From CAZWVA01 sp964636885 (lineage in GTDB: Bacteria > Desulfobacterota_D > UBA1144 > Nemesobacterales > CSP1-2), in contig CAZWVA010000003.1 of assembly GCA_964636885.1 (NCBI GenBank), positions 30,973 through 94,972 of the forward strand: 64,000 nt of DNA, written 5' to 3'. The notes under the pieces are model-generated. The model saw nothing but the letters and a program-made list of their open reading frames with translations, ran no database searches and had not been told where the DNA came from. Both the position numbers and the translations under genes were made by a program. Within the stretch, counting starts at the first letter, position 1. Every line of letters starts with the position of its first letter. Below are positions 45,424 to 53,499 of this stretch, piece by piece.

Positions 45424-45634
45424 CCCCCGAATCCCAGTAAGAGCGTTAAATCCCCTGCGGCCCTTCCTAACCGGCTACGTTACAAGAAAGGAGAATATAT
45501 TAAGAACCGCGAGCCGTGTCACACCTAGAATACTATTGCTGTTTTAATGGTACGTCAACTAAGCAAGCGCTAACTTAAAGGGATTCCCGGGAATGAGGAG
45601 GCTATATAGCACTCCCTTCCAGATGAAGAACCTC

Positions 45635-46276
45635 CTAGCCGCATAAAGACATAGGGAAGCTCCCAGTGTGTTCATCCTCCCTTGTCGAATCGCCGTGATT
45701 CCTCCTGAAATCCTCGACAAATGCGATTAATTCTGGGAAGAAGGTCCTGAAATTATCCTCCAGGGCACTATAGTTCGATTCCAGCTCTTCGACACTGCCC
45801 TTTAATCCGTTTTCCCTCTTAAACCTTCTGGATATCCTGTCAAGCACCGCCCCAACGCCCTCTATCCGGCTGTAAGAGCCAAGCCAGTCCTCGTCGCTCA
45901 TCCTTGGGATGGACGAGCGAAGCCCCTCAGGAAGAGCGTCTCTATATAGCTTTAACAGGTCGTACACCCTCCTGGTAAAAAACCCGAGCTCCACGCTTGA
46001 GTAATCGGCCCAATACCTGGCCAGAAAGTGGTCAAAGCTTACATCCACTATAATTCCGGCAAACCTCCGTCTCCTCGGGCTGATTAACCTCTTACTGAGA
46101 AGAACCAGCTTGTGGGAGTCCGTGAAGGAATCCACCTTCCTGTGTGTAATGATCCCCCTTATTATCTCTGGGCTATAGGTCCTATCCAACCTCCCCTTGA
46201 CAAAGTCCCCAAGGAGATTACCCAGAATGGACTCAGGGGAATCCTCTGCGAGATAGAGATGGGCCAGATAGTTCAT
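45635..46276 (-). CDS. ACP phosphodiesterase (AcpH-like)
   Basis: A 213-residue protein of the AcpH family (DUF479), which removes 4'-phosphopantetheine from acyl carrier protein in E. coli. Its opening MNYLAHLYLAEDSPE, the GNLLGDFVKGRL block and the IVDVSFDHFLARYW segment (metal-ligand His and Asp residues of an HD-like fold) are diagnostic. The family is widely distributed and activity outside E. coli is little tested. The TGA of a start-less open frame upstream overlaps its ATG. Confidence 0.85.
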   Translation of the reverse strand: MNYLAHLYLAEDSPESILGNLLGDFVKGRLDRTYSPEIIRGIITHRKVDSFTDSHKLVLLSKRLISPRRRRFAGIIVDVSFDHFLARYWADYSSVELGFFTRRVYDLLKLYRDALPEGLRSSIPRMSDEDWLGSYSRIEGVGAVLDRISRRFKRENGLKGSVEELESNYSALEDNFRTFFPELIAFVEDFRRNHGDSTREDEHTGSFPMSLCG

Positions 46277-46581
46277 GGATTAAACATCCCTGTACCCAGG
46301 CCGTATTCAGTAAATCCTTCGAGGATCATGTTAGGGTGTCTACCGTTAGTCCGTATGCCTCTAAGAAACCCAGAAGCAAAACTACGGTTTATGTCCCGGA
46401 GAGATAGGATAGTAAACCATTGATAAAAATCAAGGGCATCCTGAGGGGAGACAACAAAGAGACTGTAAGCTATAACGAATCGATGTATTGATTCGATATT
46501 CGGAAGATGATAGGATATGCCGAATAAATAAACCGGACGTTATCTGAATCGACAGAAATCGAGGCATAAAAGGAGAATACC
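46277..46581. other. gap holding a start-less open frame and hairpins
   Basis: No standard gene is found in these 305 bases. On the minus strand a frame without stops runs for about 95 codons and ends in a TGA that overlaps the AcpH-like ATG (ATGA), as in coupled genes. It contains plausible-looking sequence (for example RGIRTNGRHPNMILEGFTEY) but has no ATG, GTG or TTG before its last 20 codons. Two small inverted repeats (CGAATC/GATTCG at 46476-46495; ATTCGG/CCGAAT just right of it) lie in the upstream part, which should also carry the cytochrome promoter. Confidence 0.35.
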
Positions 46582-47175
46582 ATGCGGATAAAAAGGCTTA
46601 TCGTTGGAATTCTTAGCTTTATCTTCATACTGGGAGGTCTAAATGCGGAGCAGCGGAAAGGGATGGGCGAAGGGAAAAAGGCTCAAATCGAGCGAGGGGA
46701 ATACCTTGTAAACCTCGGTGGATGCAATGATTGCCACTCCCCCAAGATCATTACCCCCAGGGGACCAGAGCCAGACCCATCTAGGCTCCTTTCCGGTCAT
46801 CCGGCCGGTACTAGGCTCCCCGAGATCCCGAAGGACTCTTTGGGGCCGGATAAATGGGGCGGACTATTCTCGAACGACCTAACGGCGTGGTTTGGACCCT
46901 GGGGGGTGAGCTTCGCCAGCAATCTTACCCCTGACACTAGGACGGGTCTTGGAAGCTGGACGGAAGAGGCATTCATTAAAACGATACGCACGGGAAAGCA
47001 CCTGGGTGTGGGACGTGACATCCTACCTCCTATGCCCTGGCCTAACTACGCAAAGCTAAGCGACGACGACCTCAAGGCGATTTTTGCGTATCTAAGAACC
47101 CTAAGGCCTATTGAGAATGCTGTGCCCGTCCCCATACCTCCAAACGACAAGAGACTCCAGGCCTTGAGGGATTGA
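46582..47175 (+). CDS. c-type cytochrome
   Basis: A 197-residue periplasmic monoheme cytochrome c. A signal peptide (about 1-22) is followed by the heme-attachment motif CNDCH (Cys48, Cys51, His52). The likely distal Met lies in ILPPMPWPNY, then the C-terminal helix LKAIFAYLRTL. The loop between the heme motif and the Met is long, with a block rich in Gly and Trp, as in dehydrogenase-linked cytochromes. It is followed 82 bp later by cstA, but has no other electron-transfer gene beside it. The start has an AAAGGAG site. Confidence 0.85.
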   Translation: MRIKRLIVGILSFIFILGGLNAEQRKGMGEGKKAQIERGEYLVNLGGCNDCHSPKIITPRGPEPDPSRLLSGHPAGTRLPEIPKDSLGPDKWGGLFSNDLTAWFGPWGVSFASNLTPDTRTGLGSWTEEAFIKTIRTGKHLGVGRDILPPMPWPNYAKLSDDDLKAIFAYLRTLRPIENAVPVPIPPNDKRLQALRD

Positions 47176-47257
47176 CCTTCGCATTTATGGGAAATGTCTG
47201 TAAAATATCTCAAAAGATGATACGTCTACGGACTGACTTTAAGGAGGGTTTGTTTTT

Positions 47258-49087
47258 ATGACCGTAAACGCTATGCCCCTTGTCATCGGTGCCCTCTGTG
47301 TTATGGCCATATTCTACAGGTACTATCACGGCTTTATCGCCGCAAGGGTTGCCGTCCTTGACGATTCAAGAAAGACGCCGGCCCATACGATGTACGATGG
47401 TCAAAACTACTATCCCACAAACAAGTGGGTTCTCTTTGGCCATCATTTTGCCGCGATCACTGGGGCCGGGCCTCTAATCGGTCCCGTCCTCGCTGCACAG
47501 TTCGGGGTTCTCCCGGGATACCTTTGGATCCTAATAGGCGTGGTACTTGCGGGCGCGGTTCATGATTTCATTATATTCTTTGCCTCCGTGAGGCACGGCG
47601 GAAAATCGCTTGCCGAGATAGCGAGGCAGGAGATCAGCCCGCTTTCTGGAATCATAGCCTCCATTGCGATTCTTTTCATCTTGGTTGCCGCTCTCGCCGG
47701 GCTCGGACTCGCCGTTGTAAACGCCCTTGCCGAAAGCCCCTGGGGGGTTTTTACCATAGGCTGTACGATTCCCATCGCCTTCTTCATGGGGCTTTACATG
47801 TATAGGTTGAGAGTGGGGAGAATCGCTGAGGGAACGGTGATAGGGGTTATATTCCTCATACTGGCCGTCTATTTTGGGAAGGATGTTGCACATTCCTTTC
47901 TTGCCCCATACTTCACCCTCCCAAAGGCGAAGATAACCCTTTTCATTCTCATATATGGGTTTGTGGCTTCTATTCTTCCCGTATGGATGCTTCTTTGCCC
48001 AAGGGATTATCTCAGCGCGTTCATGAAGGTAGGAACGATTGCGTTTCTGGCAGTGGGAATAATAATAGTTCACCCACAGCTAAAGATGCCCCTTGTGACG
48101 GACTTTATACACGGGGGAGGCCCGATAATCCCCGGAACCCTGTTCCCATTTGCATTTATAACGATCGCATGCGGTGCGATTTCTGGGTTTCATTCCCTTG
48201 TCTCATCTGGGACGTCCCCAAAGATGGTCTCAAAGGAATCGGATATAAAGACCATAGGGTTTGTTGCTATGCTGATAGAGGGTTTCATCGCGATTCTTGC
48301 CTTAATAGCCGCAGGTGCTCTATTCCCGGGCGATTACTTTGCGATAAACGTCCCGCCAAAGGTGTTCGAGACGCTGGGACTAAGCACCGTGAACCTCCAG
48401 GGGCTCTCCGCAGAGGTTGGGGAAAACCTCGTTGGTAGAACAGGAGGGGCGGTCTCCCTAGCAGTTGGAATGGCGCAGATCTTCACCTCTATCCCGGGGA
48501 TGAGGCATCTAATGGATTACTGGTATCACTTTGCCATTATGTTTGAGGCCCTCTTTATACTGACGACGATTGATACGGGGACGAGGGTTGCTAGGTTTAT
48601 GATCCAGGAGTTCGGCGGAAGGTTTTACAGGCCTTTTGAAAGGGTGGACAACCTTCCATCCGCCGTGGTTTCAACCGCTATAATTACATGTGGATGGGGA
48701 TATTTCATTTTTACCGGGAGCATAAGTACGATCTGGCCCATGTTTGGAACCGCCAATCAGCTCCTTGCTGGAATCGCCCTTTGTGTAGGGACTACATATA
48801 TAATCAAGCTGGGAAGGGTTAGGTACGCCTGGGTTACTCTCGTTCCAATGGCATTTGTCATAGCGACGACCCTTACTGCAGGATGGATGAACATTACGAG
48901 GAACTTCCTTCCTATGACAAGGAAGGAGGGATTGGTCATTCAGGGATACGTAAACTCGGTTCTTACTGCTGTTATAATGGCGTGTGCGGTTATAATCCTT
49001 ATGGATTCTTTTAGGAGTTGGTATAGGGTGGTGTTTGCGGAGGGAAAGGAGATCCGTGTTTCAAAAGGGGAAGTGATGTCGGATTAG
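47258..49087 (+). CDS. cstA: carbon starvation protein A, peptide/pyruvate-type transporter
   Basis: A 609-residue CstA-family transporter with about 16 transmembrane helices. In E. coli CstA is induced by carbon starvation and takes up peptides; the close relative BtsT (YjiY) takes up pyruvate. The diagnostic N-terminal region with DGQNYYPTNKWVLFGHHFA, the GPLIGPVLAAQFG block and PMFGTANQLLAGIA near the C-terminus are all present. The small YbdD protein that usually follows CstA is not seen; instead a thioredoxin-like gene overlaps its end. The ribosome binding site is AAGGAGGG at about 9 bp. Confidence 0.94.
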   Translation: MTVNAMPLVIGALCVMAIFYRYYHGFIAARVAVLDDSRKTPAHTMYDGQNYYPTNKWVLFGHHFAAITGAGPLIGPVLAAQFGVLPGYLWILIGVVLAGAVHDFIIFFASVRHGGKSLAEIARQEISPLSGIIASIAILFILVAALAGLGLAVVNALAESPWGVFTIGCTIPIAFFMGLYMYRLRVGRIAEGTVIGVIFLILAVYFGKDVAHSFLAPYFTLPKAKITLFILIYGFVASILPVWMLLCPRDYLSAFMKVGTIAFLAVGIIIVHPQLKMPLVTDFIHGGGPIIPGTLFPFAFITIACGAISGFHSLVSSGTSPKMVSKESDIKTIGFVAMLIEGFIAILALIAAGALFPGDYFAINVPPKVFETLGLSTVNLQGLSAEVGENLVGRTGGAVSLAVGMAQIFTSIPGMRHLMDYWYHFAIMFEALFILTTIDTGTRVARFMIQEFGGRFYRPFERVDNLPSAVVSTAIITCGWGYFIFTGSISTIWPMFGTANQLLAGIALCVGTTYIIKLGRVRYAWVTLVPMAFVIATTLTAGWMNITRNFLPMTRKEGLVIQGYVNSVLTAVIMACAVIILMDSFRSWYRVVFAEGKEIRVSKGEVMSD

Positions 49088-49478
49088 GAAATCATCCGTA
49101 ATAATCGTTAGGGAGAACGACGGTACCGGTGGGTGCATCTGCTGTTCGGGTGGAATGGGGGATTTTGCCAAAAGGGAGCCGTCCTATGAAGGGATAAGAA
49201 TGGTGGCGGAAGAGTGTGGGAGGCTTCACAGGGAAATCACCAAAAGATTCGATGAAGAAGAGGTCGAGGTTATTCAGATTGAACCCAGAGCGTATTTCTA
49301 CCTCATGCCAAGGGTCTTAAAAGACGTCCTGAAATTCAACCCTTCTATAACATCTGCCATCCGCACAATGTTCTTCTGGTACCCCGTGCCTACTGTGATT
49401 GTAAACGGAAAGCCGGTGGGACTGGGAAGGGTTCCTACGATTGATGAGGTCTTAAGGGAGCTATTAAAATCTAATTGA
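49083..49478 (+). CDS. thioredoxin-fold protein coupled to cstA, probable non-standard start
   Basis: The ATG at 49155 gives 107 residues, but the same frame is open from 49077 and the upstream part adds a strand and a Cys motif: VIIVRENDG, then GGCICCSGG. Together with the later PTVIVNGKPVGLG (cis-Pro strand) this makes a complete small thioredoxin-like fold, so the real start is probably an ATT at 49083, overlapping the cstA stop, with AAGGGGAAG upstream. No ATG, GTG or TTG is in frame between 49077 and 49155. If translation starts at 49155, the Cys motif is lost. The family is unrecognised; a thiol-redox or metal-binding role is inferred. Confidence 0.6.
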   Translation: MRKSSVIIVRENDGTGGCICCSGGMGDFAKREPSYEGIRMVAEECGRLHREITKRFDEEEVEVIQIEPRAYFYLMPRVLKDVLKFNPSITSAIRTMFFWYPVPTVIVNGKPVGLGRVPTIDEVLRELLKSN

Positions 49479-49504
49479 CAATCGGACTACTGCTGTGATA
49501 TAAA
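49475..49504 (+). promoter_or_regulatory. promoter of the 49.5-51.2 kb cassette
   Basis: A perfect -35 TTGACA (49475-49480) overlaps the stop of the preceding gene, and TATAAA (49499-49504) follows after 18 bases. The expected start of transcription is only about 7 bases before the ATG at 49518, so the first mRNA has almost no leader and no Shine-Dalgarno sequence. Confidence 0.75.
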
Positions 49505-49517
49505 AAAATAATCCGTT

Positions 49518-50258
49518 ATGTCTAGAAAATACCTTAACCCACCAGTTATTGAAGCAGTTTGCGAGTTTCGGTTGCCATCTGATTCTAAATGGGATCTTAC
49601 AATTCCTGGCTTGATTTATGAAAGAGTTAGCAGTGACTTTCCAAACAAAGAGCAGCGTTTAGTACAAGAAGTAGAGATTACACAAGGACCACAGGGAGTA
49701 CAGCAACAAATACGCTCGAGTGAGCGTGTCCTTTTTCTCACCGATAATAGAAAGACGCTTATTCAATTAGGTCCTCATCTTTTGGCTGTAAGCTGCTTAA
49801 AACCTTATCCTACATGGGATGGATTTAAGCCCAAGATTGAGAAGGCTTTTAGCGCACTAACCGATACAGTTGATGTCAAGGGACTTCAAAGAATCGGCCT
49901 ACGATATATCAATCGGATTGAGATTCCTGGCAAACCGATAAGATTGGAGGATTATTTTGAGTTTTATCCTTTTCTGGGTCGGAATCTACCACAAAATATG
50001 GAAAGCTTCATGATTCAATGTTTGTTGCCGTTCTTTGATAGACGGGATTCCTGCAGGATTCAGCTAACGAATGCATTGGCGGAGAATCCTGATAATATCG
50101 GTTTTCTTTTAGATTTGGATTACTTCCTTGCCAGATCTCAGGACGTATTAGCGAATGATGCGCTGAAATGGGTAGAGAGCGCACACCAAAAGGTTGAGGA
50201 GATTTTTGAAGGGTGTATAACCGAACGCTTAAGAGAGATTTTTCAGGAGGTGAAGTAA
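49518..50258 (+). CDS. TIGR04255-family protein
   Basis: A 246-residue protein of the family known as TIGR04255. The N-terminal block YLNPPVIEAVCEFRL and the central GLQRIGLRYINRIEIPG are typical. Function is unknown; the family occurs sporadically and often beside other accessory genes. Base and codon use (AT-rich, GAA/AAA, CGT/CGA) differ from the flanking genes, which suggests acquisition. It is first in a three-gene cassette; the next gene starts at the base after its stop, with AGGAGG inside its own end. Its leader is nearly absent. Confidence 0.75.
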   Translation: MSRKYLNPPVIEAVCEFRLPSDSKWDLTIPGLIYERVSSDFPNKEQRLVQEVEITQGPQGVQQQIRSSERVLFLTDNRKTLIQLGPHLLAVSCLKPYPTWDGFKPKIEKAFSALTDTVDVKGLQRIGLRYINRIEIPGKPIRLEDYFEFYPFLGRNLPQNMESFMIQCLLPFFDRRDSCRIQLTNALAENPDNIGFLLDLDYFLARSQDVLANDALKWVESAHQKVEEIFEGCITERLREIFQEVK

Positions 50259-50825
50259 ATGTTAACGGTAACCTCTACTTCGTCTACAGAGGGCGTTAAA
50301 TATTTTTTGGAGAGAACACAACAAGAAAATATAAGAGCCGAAGAACCATTTCAAGCAGAAACTGTAGTATTTAGTAGTTTACAATCTCCAGCAGCAACTG
50401 AGGTGTTTAATACTTTACAATCTCAGACAGTGTTGATTTCCGCTAACGTTTTGCAATTTCGTGGAAGCGTAGGTATAACATCTCAAATTGAAGAAGTTCT
50501 AAATCAGCTTCATCAAGATTGGATTAAAATTCCTAAACCCGCTGAAGTACGAGATTACCTGCTTCGTTGTTCTGATTTAACAAATATTCTGCCATTAGTT
50601 TGTAGAATCGCTCGAGAACGATTTGGAATGTATACTCAGCTATCATTGGAGGTATATCATGACCCTGAGATTGAGGATGAATATCTAACGCTTTATGTTC
50701 GGCAGGAACATTACGACGAAGACGTTCTAGATACAATCGAAGGTATATGTACGCAATATGAAGAAAAGCTTGCCGGAAAATCCGGTTGGCTTCTTGTAAC
50801 AACCGACTTTCGTCCTCCGAAGTAA
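50259..50825 (+). CDS. hypothetical protein, middle gene of cassette
   Basis: A 188-residue protein of no recognised family. The C-terminal half has a compact block (LSLEVYHDPEIEDEYLTLYV) and ends GWLLVTTDFRPPK. I have a memory of similar C-termini in proteins encoded beside HEPN genes but cannot verify it. There is no signal or membrane segment. It abuts the TIGR04255 gene with no gap and the HEPN gene by 4 bp, so the three are co-translated; an antidote or regulatory partner role for the HEPN protein is possible but unproven. Codon use is AT-rich like its neighbours. Confidence 0.6.
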   Translation: MLTVTSTSSTEGVKYFLERTQQENIRAEEPFQAETVVFSSLQSPAATEVFNTLQSQTVLISANVLQFRGSVGITSQIEEVLNQLHQDWIKIPKPAEVRDYLLRCSDLTNILPLVCRIARERFGMYTQLSLEVYHDPEIEDEYLTLYVRQEHYDEDVLDTIEGICTQYEEKLAGKSGWLLVTTDFRPPK

Positions 50826-50829
50826 AAAT

Positions 50830-51192
50830 ATGGGTTTTGATTGGAAGGAGTATCTTAACTTGGCTCTATTTCTTGAGGGACAAAGTGGAACCGGTTTTGC
50901 TCAAGAAGCCGCTTTTCGAAGTTCTGTAAGTAGGGCTTACTATGCAGCTTTTTGTTTTGCCCGAAACTATGCTCGTGATCGACACGGTTTTTCTGCTACA
51001 GGTAAGTCTAGAGACCATGGGCTTGTTAGAGATCATTTTCGGAATCGGAAAATGCCTGAGATTGCTCGGAGGCTCGATAATCTAAGGCAATGGCGAAATA
51101 GTTGCGATTACGAGGATACAGTTTCTAATATTTCTCATCTGGTTACAAGTGCTATTAAAGAGGCTAGAAAGATCATAGTTAATCTTCCATAA
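50830..51192 (+). CDS. HEPN-domain protein
   Basis: A 120-residue all-helical protein of the HEPN class. It has the N-terminal helix pair with FRSSVSRAYYAAFCFAR and the C-terminal signature LRQWRNSCDYED, in which the R-N pair is kept and an Asp-Tyr takes the place of the catalytic His of RNase-type R-x4-6-H HEPNs. This RN-x-x-DY form is common in uncharacterised HEPN proteins. HEPN domains serve as RNase toxins or as RNA-binding adaptors; the missing His argues against simple RNase activity. It is last in the cassette and ends 81 bp before a convergent operon. Confidence 0.75.
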   Translation: MGFDWKEYLNLALFLEGQSGTGFAQEAAFRSSVSRAYYAAFCFARNYARDRHGFSATGKSRDHGLVRDHFRNRKMPEIARRLDNLRQWRNSCDYEDTVSNISHLVTSAIKEARKIIVNLP

Positions 51193-51273
51193 GAAATTAA
51201 AATGGAATTTTGTGGATTTGAGTTTAATGTTAGAGGAAATTTTACTTTGGGGTTTGTTCTTTCATAAAAATCT

Positions 51274-52137
51274 TTAGATTCTTCCAACTCCTTTTTGTGT
51301 TTCTTTTTCCCATTCAACGACCTTAAGGTACTCATCTACGTCTATAAGCTCCTCGATCTCTTTTGGATTGGACGGCTCAATCACAACCATCCAGCCATTT
51401 CCATAGGGATCGTAAACTAAGGGGAGCGGATCCTTGATTATACCCTCGTTTACCTCCAGAACCCTTCCACTTAATGGAGAGGAGAGATCGACTGTCGTTT
51501 TCTGTGATTCGATTATGCCTATGGTATCGCCGATCTTTATTTCGTCTCCGAGTTTCGGAAGCCCCACATTGGTAATAAGAGTCAGAAAATCGGCCACACG
51601 CTGAGTGATTCCAAGACGTACTTTTCCTTCTTCGATCTTTACCCACCAGTGCTCCTTTGTGTATTTTAGGTTCGTGGGATAATTCCACGCTTTAGCTTCT
51701 GAGGCGACCGGATGTTTCTCCAAAGCCTTTTCTTTTTGTTTTTCTTTCTGAAAGCGTGCTGTCACATCACGGATAACAGCCGCCGCACCGAGTAATTCAC
51801 CCGATATATCGTGTAGGAGAGCGATAGTGAATTCGAGAGAAATGCGCGTGCCGTCTTTGCGAATGGCTGGAACTGCGAGTAGATCTCGAGCATACCGTGT
51901 GATGCCGGTTTTCATTACGTTATGATAACCTTTCCAGTGCCTTTCTCGTAGGCGTTCTGGGATAATAAGATCCAAGGTCTGCCCCAAGGCTTCCTCAGCT
52001 TGATAACCAAACATGGCTTCGGCTCCAGGATTCCAGAGACGAATAATGCCATCCCGGTCTGCAAAGATGATTGCATCTTGGCTTTTTTCCACGATTTGCT
52101 GGCATATCCACTCATATTTGTAGTTCTGCCTATTCAT
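51274..52137 (-). CDS. PAS domain fused to a GcvH-like lipoyl domain
   Basis: A 287-residue fusion. Residues about 8-127 form a PAS domain (IVEKSQDAIIFADRDG, WNPGAEAMFGYQ) that would bind a cofactor or ligand. A linker rich in Lys and Glu (about 128-150) leads to a GcvH-like domain (about 152-275). The GcvH lipoylation site is kept as ESQKTTVDLSSPLSG (Lys213), and YDPYGNGWMV is the usual GcvH end. The start is taken at the ATG 6 bp after AAGGAG; a longer frame would put this site inside the gene. No glycine-cleavage P or T genes are near. A lipoyl carrier controlled by sensing is inferred. Confidence 0.8.
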   Translation of the reverse strand: MNRQNYKYEWICQQIVEKSQDAIIFADRDGIIRLWNPGAEAMFGYQAEEALGQTLDLIIPERLRERHWKGYHNVMKTGITRYARDLLAVPAIRKDGTRISLEFTIALLHDISGELLGAAAVIRDVTARFQKEKQKEKALEKHPVASEAKAWNYPTNLKYTKEHWWVKIEEGKVRLGITQRVADFLTLITNVGLPKLGDEIKIGDTIGIIESQKTTVDLSSPLSGRVLEVNEGIIKDPLPLVYDPYGNGWMVVIEPSNPKEIEELIDVDEYLKVVEWEKETQKGVGRI

Positions 52138-52174
52138 GTTCATCTCCTTGATGGGTTTGGTTTTCCTTTTCCAT

Positions 52175-52492
52175 CTAGTGTTCAGATAAATCTGGCTCTC
52201 TAAGGGCACCCGGTGGCATGACGTCTCTTCTTACTCGAATCGTTATCGGGTCTAGTTGAAATCCATATCTCGTGTATGTGTATTTCTCTGGAATCTCTAC
52301 CTCGACTGGAACCGTCTCCAATCCACTGTTTATCGCTTCAACAAGGAGTTTTTTCCTATTCTCTTCTGATATAGAATCGGTGATCACAACGAGGTGGAAA
52401 GCGTCTACTATAGCTATGTCTTTCGGTTCAAGGTATTTTCCCGCAATATAGTAAGAGTTGTTTCCAACTAGCAAATAACCCTTTCTAATCAA
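52175..52492 (-). CDS. hypothetical protein (105 aa)
   Basis: A 105-residue protein with a TTG start preceded by an AGGTG site. It has no signal peptide, membrane helix or recognisable motif. The sequence is beta-rich with a basic C-terminus (ITIRVRRDVMPPGALREP). It sits in the operon between a 213-residue unknown and the PAS-GcvH gene, on the same strand and with short gaps, so a related function is likely. Confidence 0.6.
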   Translation of the reverse strand: MIRKGYLLVGNNSYYIAGKYLEPKDIAIVDAFHLVVITDSISEENRKKLLVEAINSGLETVPVEVEIPEKYTYTRYGFQLDPITIRVRRDVMPPGALREPDLSEH

Positions 52493-52523
52493 AATTCACC
52501 TGTTTGAGTTTTTAGATTTTAGA

Positions 52524-53165
52524 CTATGGTTGTTCTTTAGTACCAATATCATCAGGCAGTCTACGACGGTATTCTACTTCTTCGATAGGCACTCCATATT
52601 TTTCAGCGATTTCTTGGTTGCTCAGGTTTCTGTCATTTGAGAATTCTGCTCCGCCCATAGTGAGATAAGCGGCAAATCTGCGGAGTTCTTCTTCACTCCA
52701 GTCGGGTTTTTCCCCCGCACCGATCGCCATAGCAAGTACCCAGTTCTTCTCATTTTCTTTAAGACCCGGATCTAAAGCGATGTTTTTTTCTGGCTCCCAT
52801 TCTACTACGGCTGCCGCACGTCCTTTATATTCGATTACGCGATGTAGCTTGTGTTTTGATTCGGTATCCCATGGCGGGAGTTGATACCCTTGCTCTTTTA
52901 GCCAATTACGACTAGCCTTGTGAAAACCCGCTAGCTCTGTTGAACTCAGCACCATATAGTGAATAGTCCTTCGAATCGTATTATCTGTCCAAGCCGAGAT
53001 TTCTGCGGAAGTTCTCGTGCCGAAGTAATCCTTGTAGCTTTCTAGAAACCCTCGTAGCAGGTTTGCATCTGAAAGTTCCGGGTCATGGTGAAGCATATAT
53101 TTAAGCTGATTTCTTAAAGGTTTGTAACGGTCGTCATCTAGTGGCAAATTCGTTTTTTTCTCCAT
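52524..53165 (-). CDS. hypothetical protein (213 aa)
   Basis: A 213-residue cytoplasmic protein of unknown family; the start follows a good AAAAGGAGGG site. It is mostly helical. The C-terminal part (EELRRFAAYLTMGG... then LSNQEIAEKYGVPIEEVEYR) reads like the helix-turn-helix tail of ImmA/IrrE-type proteins, but the metalloprotease HExxH motif is absent. It lies in the operon between a small Cys-motif protein and a 105-residue unknown, and follows an AAA+ unfoldase gene; a substrate or adaptor role is conceivable but not shown. Confidence 0.6.
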   Translation of the reverse strand: MEKKTNLPLDDDRYKPLRNQLKYMLHHDPELSDANLLRGFLESYKDYFGTRTSAEISAWTDNTIRRTIHYMVLSSTELAGFHKASRNWLKEQGYQLPPWDTESKHKLHRVIEYKGRAAAVVEWEPEKNIALDPGLKENEKNWVLAMAIGAGEKPDWSEEELRRFAAYLTMGGAEFSNDRNLSNQEIAEKYGVPIEEVEYRRRLPDDIGTKEQP

Positions 53166-53207
53166 CGATTCCCTCCTTTTAGTTCTCAGGGGGAGTAAAT
53201 CCAGGCC

Positions 53208-53453
53208 CTAAAGAAACTCGTAAAACACAAAAAGCTCTGCCCCGCTTATTTGTTTTTCAATGACCCTTCTTCTCCTGCCATCTATCTCTTCCTCCTCACC
53301 GATTTTGATGTAAACATACTGGACGGGATGTCTTATCTCCGCTTGGATTTTATCTGATTCACAGATCCATTCTATCTCTTTATTCTCTATGCCTGACATG
53401 GAGATTCTCTTACTGCAAACCATTAGAGTTTGGCACCTCGGACAAACGGGCAT
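53208..53453 (-). CDS. small Cys-motif protein (81 aa), zinc-ribbon-like start
   Basis: An 81-residue protein that opens MPVCPRCQTL, giving a CPRC knuckle, with two further Cys (13 and 31) that could complete a zinc site. Cys31 lies in a single-Cys motif (WICESD), so a classical four-Cys ribbon is not certain. A charged helical stretch and an aromatic C-terminus follow. It starts after a GGGAGAG site, 46 bp downstream of the AAA+ gene, in the same operon. Confidence 0.65.
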   Translation of the reverse strand: MPVCPRCQTLMVCSKRISMSGIENKEIEWICESDKIQAEIRHPVQYVYIKIGEEEEIDGRRRRVIEKQISGAELFVFYEFL

Positions 53454-53499
53454 GACTTCTTCTCTCCCTTTATGGATGATTTTGCGAGCTACGTTTAAG

